Shown: piece after piece, positions 6,910-13,588 of the stretch
How positions within the stretch are numbered: the first letter of the stretch is position 1
Layout of the letters: the number at the start of each line of letters is the position of its first letter
Assembly: GCA_050261415.1 (NCBI GenBank)
Contig: JBLNDG010000232.1
Span: 1 to 25,234, forward strand
Direction: 5' to 3'
Source: JBLNDG01 sp050261415
Lineage (GTDB): Bacteria > Bacillota > Clostridia > Lutisporales > Lutisporaceae
Length of the DNA stretch: 25,234 nucleotides
Translations under genes and position numbers: made by a program
The notes under the pieces: model-generated
What the model saw: only the letters and a program-made list of their open reading frames with translations
Told to the model about the DNA's origin: nothing
The model's database searches: none

Positions 6910-7089
6910 TTATCCTCCAATCAACATAGTTTCTACCTTATATTTCTTCTTCCCCAGGGTAAGATTCCCTACCATATTACCCAGGGCCATCCCAAGTGCT
7001 CCTACGTAGGCGGCTGCACCGCCGCCACCGGGAACGGGGGATTTTGATGACAGCTCCTGTATGAATTCATTGCAGCTTTTTTCCGGCAT
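6910..7089 (-). pseudogene. fchA: fchA remnant (methenyl-THF cyclohydrolase / cyclodeaminase N-terminus)
   Basis: A 59-codon frame starting at ATG 7089 with GGAGG upstream and ending at TAA 6910. It reads MPEKSCNEFIQELSSKSPV, then PGGGGAAAYVGALGMALGNM, then VGNLTLGKKKYK. The SPxPGGG...GALGxAL...MVxNLTxGKKKY pattern is the start of the formiminotransferase-cyclodeaminase/FchA family, whose members are about 200 aa. The frame then ends VETMLIGG, so roughly 150 residues are missing, apparently by internal deletion, while the start and the junction with folD are kept. FchA makes 10-formyl-THF from methenyl-THF; this product should be inactive. Because the last codons carry the folD ribosome binding site, translating the remnant may still help folD expression. 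Confidence 0.82.
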
Positions 7090-7128
7090 ATTATTCCTCC
7101 TTATATTAAAAGTGCTTAGAAAGAGCGT

Positions 7129-7153
7129 AAAAATAATGCAGCAATATGCTGCA
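7129..7153 (-). terminator. Intrinsic terminator after fhs
   Basis: TGCAGCA (7137-7143) and TGCTGCA (7147-7153) form a short stem with loop ATA. On the - strand it is followed by TTATTTTT. It lies 6 bp past the fhs stop and would reduce readthrough into fchA-folD. Confidence 0.65.
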
Positions 7154-7158
7154 CTGTT

Positions 7159-8832
7159 TTAGAATAACCCTGATATTTTACCGGTATTGTCTATATCAAT
7201 TTTCTCAGCTGAGGGTACCTTTGGCAATCCCGGCATGATCATGATATCGCCGGTCAGAGCAACAATGAAACCTGCCCCGGCAGATATCCGCACTTCTTTG
7301 ACGTTTATATTGAATCCGAATGGTCTTCCAAGCAGTTCAGGGTTATCAGAAAGCGAATATTGGGTCTTTGCCATACAAATAGGAAGTTTATCCAGGTTCA
7401 AGTCCTGAAGCCTCTTTATTTCTTTTTCTGCCTTGGCTGTGTATGTAACCCCTTCAGCGCCGTATATGTTCTTTGAGATTTTTTCGATTTTTGCCTTAAT
7501 ACTTTCATTTTCGTCATACTGGAAATGGAAGTTGTTTTCCTCTTCGGCAGCTTCTACTACTTTATTCGCCAGGTCTATTCCGCCATCACCGCCTTTTTCC
7601 CAGACCTCGCATAAAGATGATTCTATTCCCAATACCTTGCATTTTTTCTGTACAAAAGCTACTTCCCTGTCTGTATCTGTGTAGAATTTATTGACGGCTA
7701 CGACAACCGGCACTCCGAATGATGCTACGTTTTCGACTTGTTTTTCGAGGTTTGCAAATCCTTTTTCAAGAGCTTCCACATTTTCTTCAGTCAAATTGGT
7801 CTTCGGTACTCCGCCGTGCATCTTAAGTGCTCTGATTGTTGCTACAATTACTACTGCTGCCGGTTTTAACTCTGCCATCCTGCACTTGATGTCCATGAAC
7901 TTTTCTGCTCCCAGATCTGCTCCGAAGCCTGCTTCGGTAACAAGATAATCACATAGCTTCAAGCCCAGCCTGGTTGCCATAATACTGTTACAGCCATGGG
8001 CAATGTTGGCAAAGGGCCCGCCGTGGATCAGAGCCGGAGTGTTTTCTAATGTCTGTACCAGATTGGGCTTGATTGCATCCTTCAGAAGCACTGCCATTGC
8101 GCCATGTACGTTGAGTTGTGCAGCTGTTACCGGATTGTTGCTGTAGCTGTACCCGATGATTATCCTGCCCAGCTTTTCCCTTAAATCCATAAGATCCTTG
8201 GATAAACAAAGTATTGCCATGATTTCAGATGCTACCGTTATCATGAAACCTTCCTGTCTGACAAAACCGTTAGCCTTGCCGCCAAGGCCTACTACTACTT
8301 CCCTCAAAGCCCTGTCATTCATATCCATAACTCTCTTCCACACGATCTGTCTCGGATCAATCCCGAGCGCATTGCCGTGGTTTATGTGGTTGTCTATTGC
8401 TGCCGACAACAAATTGTTGGCTGTTGTTATAGCATGAAAATCTCCGGTAAAATGAAGATTGATATCTTCCATCGGTACTACCTGAGCGTATCCGCCGCCT
8501 GCAGCTCCGCCTTTTACTCCGAATACCGGTCCCAATGAGGGCTCCCTTAAAGCAATTGCTGCATTTTTACCTATTTTGACAAGGGCCTGACCCAAACCGA
8601 CCGTTGTTGTAGATTTGCCTTCTCCGGCAGGCGTGGGATTTATTGCAGTAACGAGTATAAGCTTGCCGTCTTTCTTATCCTTTAATCTATTCCAAATGTC
8701 AAGGTTTATCTTTGCTTTATACTTACCGTATTGCTCAACCTCATCAGCTTCAATCCCTAATTTTTCAGCTATTTCCGTAATTGGCAGCATCTTAGCCTCT
8801 TGAGCTATTTCGATATCTGTTTTGTACCGCAT
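7159..8832 (-). CDS. fhs: Formate--tetrahydrofolate ligase
   Basis: ATP-dependent joining of formate to tetrahydrofolate giving 10-formyl-THF, reversible and able to yield ATP from formyl-THF. The 557-aa length is typical. Signatures: phosphate-binding INPTPAGEGKSTTT (65-77), EPSLGPVFGVKGGAAGGG (about 97-114), and INLHFTGDFHAI (124-135). The start is taken as ATG 8832 (MRYKTD) with AAGGAG eight bases upstream; an in-frame GTG three codons earlier overlaps that site. With GlyA and FolD it completes a folate C1 route between serine/glycine and formate; in acetogens it is also an early methyl-branch enzyme. It has its own promoter with the shared regulatory element, and a terminator behind it. 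Confidence 0.96.
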   Translation of the reverse strand: MRYKTDIEIAQEAKMLPITEIAEKLGIEADEVEQYGKYKAKINLDIWNRLKDKKDGKLILVTAINPTPAGEGKSTTTVGLGQALVKIGKNAAIALREPSLGPVFGVKGGAAGGGYAQVVPMEDINLHFTGDFHAITTANNLLSAAIDNHINHGNALGIDPRQIVWKRVMDMNDRALREVVVGLGGKANGFVRQEGFMITVASEIMAILCLSKDLMDLREKLGRIIIGYSYSNNPVTAAQLNVHGAMAVLLKDAIKPNLVQTLENTPALIHGGPFANIAHGCNSIMATRLGLKLCDYLVTEAGFGADLGAEKFMDIKCRMAELKPAAVVIVATIRALKMHGGVPKTNLTEENVEALEKGFANLEKQVENVASFGVPVVVAVNKFYTDTDREVAFVQKKCKVLGIESSLCEVWEKGGDGGIDLANKVVEAAEEENNFHFQYDENESIKAKIEKISKNIYGAEGVTYTAKAEKEIKRLQDLNLDKLPICMAKTQYSLSDNPELLGRPFGFNINVKEVRISAGAGFIVALTGDIMIMPGLPKVPSAEKIDIDNTGKISGLF

Positions 8833-8863
8833 TTTGCACACTCCTTAAATTATTGATTTTAGT

Positions 8864-8892
8864 AGTATATAACTGTTGAATATAATTTTCTC
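8864..8892 (-). promoter_or_regulatory. Promoter of fhs, probably activator-dependent
   Basis: On the - strand TATACT (8869-8864) is a good -10. Exactly 17 bp upstream is GAGAAA (8892-8887), a poor -35. This hexamer is 24 nt from the shared element, as at glyA and the symporter gene. A weak -35 with a fixed upstream site is what a class of activated promoters looks like. Confidence 0.5.
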
Positions 8893-8916
8893 AGATGTAT
8901 ACTTTTCCCTTTTATC

Positions 8917-8948
8917 AATTGTGACCATTTATTGAACAAAAAGTAAAC
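8917..8948 (-). promoter_or_regulatory. Shared 32-bp regulatory element, fhs copy
   Basis: Contains TGACC, one base, then TTTATTGAACAAAA on +, matching the symporter copy in the same positions. The left end (CAATTG) is less similar to the other two. See 3463-3494 and 5991-6022. Confidence 0.65.
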
Positions 8949-8994
8949 TTGCTTACAAAATCCAATTACGTCATAAGCCTATATTTCCACATAG

Positions 8995-9020
8995 AAAAAG
9001 CAGCAGATCAACTGCTGCTT
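8995..9020 (-). terminator. Terminator overlapping the response regulator stop codon
   Basis: AAGCAGCAG (8998-9006) and CTGCTGCTT (9012-9020) form a 9-bp stem with a 5-nt loop holding the stop. The - strand continues with further Ts. It closes the two-component operon. Confidence 0.75.
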
Positions 9021-9703
9021 CTAAAGGCTTTGGGAGTGATACCGGTAATAGTCCTGAAATTTTTATAGAAGTAATTCAAATTGTTATATCCGACCTTTTG
9101 AGCTATTTCTTTAATTGATAGGTCCGTATCCTTCAAAAGTTCCAGAGCTTTTTTTATTCTTAATTCATTTATATATGTTATGAAACTGACTTTGGTATAC
9201 TTTTTAAACATCCTGGAAATATAGTTGGAGCTTATATGAAATTGCTTGGCATAATCGTCCAACCCCATGCTTTTTTCATAATTATTATTAACATACTCCA
9301 ATATTTCGTTAAAAGAGTTATTATCTGTATATTTATAGCCAATGACTCTCTCCATGGTTTCGATGAATTGTTTAGGTTCAATGGGTTTCAGCAAAATATC
9401 CTTAGCTCCCAGCCTTAATGACGCTTGTGCATACTCAAAATAGCTGTATGCTGTAATGACAATAAATTTGATTGTTCCTGTGTATGAAGCTTTTATTTTC
9501 TCCATCACCTCTATGCCATTATATTTCGGCATTTGTATATCCAAGAAAACAATATCCGGTCTTAAATTATGAATGAGAGCTAAAGCTTCATCTCCGGCGG
9601 ATGCTTGCCCGATTATTTTGATTGGCAAATGGAATTTCTCTATCAAATATTTCAGTAATTCATATGACAATAACTCATCATCAACAATAATTGCTGTTCT
9701 AAT
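9008..9703 (-). CDS. AraC-family response regulator, apparent ATT start
   Basis: A YesN-like regulator of 231 aa: receiver domain (1-120) followed by an AraC-type double helix-turn-helix (about 130-231, ending YNNLNYFYKNFRTITGITPKAFR). Receiver residues are D8/D9 in IIVDDE, phospho-acceptor D55 (VFLDIQMP), T84 and K106 (LLKP). The protein must begin at IRTAIIVDDE to keep the first strand and acidic pocket. The codon in the Met position is ATT (9703-9701), seven bases after GGAGG. The first conventional in-frame start, TTG at 9670, would delete both aspartates and has no comparable site. So it is either a rare ATT start or a mutated ATG. It lies 53 bp after the sensor kinase gene and is its natural partner; likely targets are the shared elements before glyA, the symporter gene and fhs. 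Confidence 0.88.
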   Translation of the reverse strand: MRTAIIVDDELLSYELLKYLIEKFHLPIKIIGQASAGDEALALIHNLRPDIVFLDIQMPKYNGIEVMEKIKASYTGTIKFIVITAYSYFEYAQASLRLGAKDILLKPIEPKQFIETMERVIGYKYTDNNSFNEILEYVNNNYEKSMGLDDYAKQFHISSNYISRMFKKYTKVSFITYINELRIKKALELLKDTDLSIKEIAQKVGYNNLNYFYKNFRTITGITPKAFRSSS

Positions 9704-9756
9704 AGTTATTCCTCCTTTGCAACACCGTCTTTCAAGTGCATAATAATTACTAAAAC

Positions 9757-11325
9757 TTAAATCAGCTTATCATAAATAGTTATTTTTATGCTTGTCCCTT
9801 TATTTGGTTTGCCGGATACTTTAAAATCAAAGCCCTCATTATAGAACAATTTCAGCTTTGAATAAATCATCATCAAACCGCTGATTGCCCCATTGCTATT
9901 ATTTTGCCGGATCTTGCGGTTTAAAACTTCAATAGCATTCTCATCCAACCCTGTGCCATTATCACGAATTTCTATAATTATATTATTTTTGTCCTTTTTT
10001 CCTGAAACCTCAATAAGCATTCCGTTTTTTTCATTCTTAAACCCATGGATAAAACAATTTTCCAGAATTGGCTGTAGGCAGTTGAACGGAATGATTATAT
10101 CCTTGATTTCTTCAGAGATATTAAACTTTACCTCCAATCTGTTCCCATATCTGAGTTTCTGCAAATCAACGAAATTGACCAGATAATCGAGCTCATCCCT
10201 AAGTTTAACCAGGTTGCTGCTGGTTTTTAACGAATACCGGAACATTTTTGAAAGGTTGATAATTGATTCGTAGGTCTTAAAAGCATTTTCTTTTATTGCC
10301 AAACCCGCAACAGCATTTAATGTGTTGAAAAGAAAGTGATTATTGATCTGGATGCTTAAAACCTTTTCCTTTGTTGATTTCAAAGATTCCTCCAACATTA
10401 TTTCGTGTCTGGAAATATCCTGAATTATTTCTTCCCTTTTACCGAGTTCGACTTCAGTATTCTCCAATATATAATAGTTCACAATATTTTTGCATAATTT
10501 CTTTATTTGAAGTGAAATGGCTTTCATTCTTGCTTCAGGTATTTCCGGCATCCGTCTGTAAGATATATTCGATATGTTGTTATTTCCGGTACTATTCTCA
10601 GCATTAAGGTTATCGGAATTAATTCTTATATGCCCCCCTTTTATGATACCTATAACCTCATCATTGAAGAATATTGGAGTAATAAATACTGTCAAACCAT
10701 AGGGGCATATGAATGCCGACGGCTCTGAATAGTGCGGGGACGTGTAATTGTCCCGGGTTCCGTATATACAGCAATTTTGCGGGCCATTTGAGATGTTGCA
10801 CTTGATTTCACAATATTCCGGGTAACCTTGTCCGCTTATTATGACATTATCTTCATTGTCAAAAATTGACACGGGCATTTTCAGCGAGTGTATGAACTCA
10901 TCATATATACTTTTTATTCTATCATCTATTTTTATTGGGTTTTCATATTTTTCCCTATTATCGAGCAGGCTTTTTATTTTGTTATACATTGATAAGTTGT
11001 TTTCAAAATTGGCTGGAATTGAGATAAGCAGTTCGGTGATAGGTTTATCTGTGATATTTACCGTTTCATGAACGGAACCCGCTTCAATATGGAAATACGA
11101 TCCGGGTTCTATTATATTTACTGTATCTCCTATTAATTGTTCACCTTTTCCGGAAAGTACATATAGCAATTGCTCGTCACCGTAGTGAATATGTTTTTTT
11201 TGCCGTTTCTCCGGAAGTATTGTAGTAATACCAATATGCATGATATTGGTAGAACTACCGTATTCGGGCTCATACATCCATTCGATGTATCCCCAGTCGA
11301 AATATTGAATATTCGCTTTATTCAT
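9757..11325 (-). CDS. Cupin-PocR-LytS/YesM-type sensor histidine kinase
   Basis: A 522-aa sensor kinase without clear membrane segments, so probably cytosolic. Order: cupin domain (about 30-105) with the metal pattern HIHYGDE (H45, H47, E51) and H86 in AGSVHETVN; PocR-type ligand domain (about 134-235) with cysteines C172, C176, C185, C186 and C207 (FICPYG); a helical linker (265-325); His_kinase with QINNHFLFN (H330 as phospho-acceptor); and an ATPase domain with ILENCFIHGF (420-429) and DNGTGL (455-460). PocR domains sense small metabolites in several anaerobes. Two possible small-molecule or metal sites in one soluble kinase is notable. It precedes the AraC-type response regulator and sits beside the one-carbon genes, so a one-carbon or amino-acid signal is a fair guess. 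AAGGAAG precedes the ATG. Confidence 0.88.
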   Translation of the reverse strand: MNKANIQYFDWGYIEWMYEPEYGSSTNIMHIGITTILPEKRQKKHIHYGDEQLLYVLSGKGEQLIGDTVNIIEPGSYFHIEAGSVHETVNITDKPITELLISIPANFENNLSMYNKIKSLLDNREKYENPIKIDDRIKSIYDEFIHSLKMPVSIFDNEDNVIISGQGYPEYCEIKCNISNGPQNCCIYGTRDNYTSPHYSEPSAFICPYGLTVFITPIFFNDEVIGIIKGGHIRINSDNLNAENSTGNNNISNISYRRMPEIPEARMKAISLQIKKLCKNIVNYYILENTEVELGKREEIIQDISRHEIMLEESLKSTKEKVLSIQINNHFLFNTLNAVAGLAIKENAFKTYESIINLSKMFRYSLKTSSNLVKLRDELDYLVNFVDLQKLRYGNRLEVKFNISEEIKDIIIPFNCLQPILENCFIHGFKNEKNGMLIEVSGKKDKNNIIIEIRDNGTGLDENAIEVLNRKIRQNNSNGAISGLMMIYSKLKLFYNEGFDFKVSGKPNKGTSIKITIYDKLI

Positions 11326-11549
11326 GTAAGCACTTCCTTATAAAACTATTATCCGGTGATAAAAAATTTTTAATAATTTCATTATAAAACACCGCAATGT
11401 ATTATTAAAGGCCCTATATTACCAACATATAATATTAATACCCATTACTGCTAATCTGAAGCGAAAAGCAGGCTACTGCAGCAACAGTCACTGATTTAGT
11501 ACTGTAGCAGGAAATAATCACATAGGAGAAGAATTATATAATTAATTTG

Positions 11550-11558
11550 TGATATATT
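11550..11558 (+). promoter_or_regulatory. Extended -10 promoter of nadE
   Basis: TG, one base, then TATATT (11553-11558), 45 bp before the ATG. There is no strong -35 at the usual distance, which an extended -10 can tolerate. Confidence 0.4.
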
Positions 11559-11602
11559 AGATTCAGAACAAATAACGATCAAGCGGAAAGAGAGTAATTT
11601 AA

Positions 11603-13549
11603 ATGATCAAACTGAGCAAATATGGATTTGTACGCGTAGGAGCGGTATGTCCGCAGATTAGGATTGCCGACCCCGCGTTTAACGTGGCAATGATGCTTGA
11701 GTTTTTGGAGCAAAAAAAGGACCTGGGCTTGCAGGTTATTACTTTCCCTGAGTTGACGGTCACCGGGTATACATGCGCAGATCTGTTCCACCAGACAGAC
11801 CTATTGGTGGAAGCTGAAAGGCAGTTGGGAATCCTTATAGAAAATACAGCCGGGCTGAATGCGGTGATTGCTGCAGGAATGCCTGTAAAAGCTGATAACC
11901 AGCTTTTTAATTGTGCTGTAGTTTTCCATAAGGGGAAAATCCTTGGGGTCGTTCCCAAAACATTCATTCCGAATTATAGTGAGTTTTACGAGTACAGATG
12001 GTTTGCTCCCGCTGTAAAAAGAATCAGCAAAAAAGTAATGCTGTGCGGGCAGCAAGTTCCTTTTAACGAGAACCTTTTATTTAAAGATGAAGATTCGGAG
12101 CTTTGTATCGGGGTAGAAATCTGTGAGGACTTGTGGACTCCTATTCCCCCCAGTTCCTATCATGCATTGCATGGGGCAAACCTCATTTTGAGCCTGTCTG
12201 CAAGCAATGATATGGTTGAAAAAGCGGAATACAGGCGTGCTTTAGTCTGCCAGCAATCGGCCAGATGCATCGCGGGATATGTATATGCTTCTGCAGGAGA
12301 AAGCGAATCCACTACGGATGTTGTGTTCGGAGGCCACAGACTGATTGCCGAAAACGGAGCTATGCTCGCCGAACAAAGATTCAGGGAAAATGAGGGTATT
12401 TATCAGGATATCGATATTGGAAGGCTGATGAATGACAGAAGAAAAATGAACAGCTTTATGGGAAGACCGGATAATATGGATTATGAAGTTGTGCACTTCC
12501 GTTTGAACCAGGTTGAGGCAAAGAATTTATTGAGAAGAGTGAATCCGCACCCGTTTGTACCGGGCTCCAAGGAGGCAAGAGATATACGGTGCAGAGAGAT
12601 TTTTAAAATTCAATCTACAGGATTGAAGCAGAGAATAATAAAAAGCGGCTTCAATAAAATGGTTATCGGTATATCCGGAGGTCTGGATTCCACTCTTGCA
12701 TTGCTTGTATGTGTTGATGTATGTGAGCAGCTTAAGTTACCGATGGAAAATATAATTGCGGTGACAATGCCCGGATTCGGTACATCCGGCAGGACATATT
12801 CGAATGCCGTAACGTTAATGAAGGAGCTTGGGACCACTTCAAGGGAAATCTCCATAAAAGAAGCCTGCCTTCAGCATTTCAAGGATATCGGACTGGATGA
12901 AAATGTTTATGATGTAACCTATGAGAATGTACAGGCAAGGGAGAGGACTCAAATTCTTATGGATATTGCCAATAAGGAAGGCGGACTGGTGGTGGGTACA
13001 GGGGATCTGTCGGAATTGGCCCTGGGCTGGAGTACCTACAATGGAGACCACATGTCTATGTATGCTGTCAATGCCAGTATCCCCAAGACCCTGGTAAGAT
13101 ATCTTGTAGAATGGTACGCAGATAAAACTGCAATTGAAAGGCCATTAACAGCAAAGGCCTTGCATGACGTATGCAACACACCGGTAAGTCCGGAGCTTCT
13201 GCCTCTGGACAGTGAGGGAAAAATAGAACAGAAGACCGAAGATATAATCGGGCGCTATGAGCTCCATGATTTCTTTCTATATAATATGATCCGCGGAGGA
13301 TATTCCCCTTCGAAGATAGAATTGCTTGCGGAAGCTGCTTTCGAAGGAAAATACGACAGGGATACAATCTTAAAGTGGCTGGAGGTTTTTGTAAAGAGGT
13401 TTTTCACACAGCAGTTCAAAAGATCGTGTATGCCTGACGGACCCAAGGTCGGCACCATTGCACTGTCGCCGAGGGGAGATTGGCGGATGCCGAGTGATGC
13501 TTCATTTTCTTTATGGTTGGATGAAGTATCCTCACTGCGTGATGAATGA
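11603..13549 (+). CDS. nadE: Glutamine-dependent NAD+ synthetase
   Basis: Converts nicotinate adenine dinucleotide, ATP and glutamine to NAD+, the last step of NAD biosynthesis. The 648-aa protein has both parts of the glutamine-using form: an N-terminal nitrilase-like amidotransferase with triad E50 (FPELTVTGY), K119 (VPKTFIPNYSEFYE) and C174 (GVEICEDLW), and a C-terminal synthetase with the ATP-pyrophosphatase loop SGGLDST (358-364), MPGFGTSGRT and GTGDLSELALGWSTYNGD. Length and residues suggest a working enzyme. Ribosome binding site AAGAGAG. It is followed after 39 bp by the PEP/pyruvate-binding protein in the same direction, and may be co-transcribed with it. Confidence 0.96.
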   Translation: MIKLSKYGFVRVGAVCPQIRIADPAFNVAMMLEFLEQKKDLGLQVITFPELTVTGYTCADLFHQTDLLVEAERQLGILIENTAGLNAVIAAGMPVKADNQLFNCAVVFHKGKILGVVPKTFIPNYSEFYEYRWFAPAVKRISKKVMLCGQQVPFNENLLFKDEDSELCIGVEICEDLWTPIPPSSYHALHGANLILSLSASNDMVEKAEYRRALVCQQSARCIAGYVYASAGESESTTDVVFGGHRLIAENGAMLAEQRFRENEGIYQDIDIGRLMNDRRKMNSFMGRPDNMDYEVVHFRLNQVEAKNLLRRVNPHPFVPGSKEARDIRCREIFKIQSTGLKQRIIKSGFNKMVIGISGGLDSTLALLVCVDVCEQLKLPMENIIAVTMPGFGTSGRTYSNAVTLMKELGTTSREISIKEACLQHFKDIGLDENVYDVTYENVQARERTQILMDIANKEGGLVVGTGDLSELALGWSTYNGDHMSMYAVNASIPKTLVRYLVEWYADKTAIERPLTAKALHDVCNTPVSPELLPLDSEGKIEQKTEDIIGRYELHDFFLYNMIRGGYSPSKIELLAEAAFEGKYDRDTILKWLEVFVKRFFTQQFKRSCMPDGPKVGTIALSPRGDWRMPSDASFSLWLDEVSSLRDE

Positions 13550-13588
13550 GCAAGTATAAAAGGTATAAAAGTAGTACAGGAGGCTGCT

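Noticed and set aside
7095..7131. Promoter for fchA-folD (TTTACG, 17 bp, TAATAT)
   Set aside because: The -10 would abut the ribosome binding site, so the transcript would start inside or after it.
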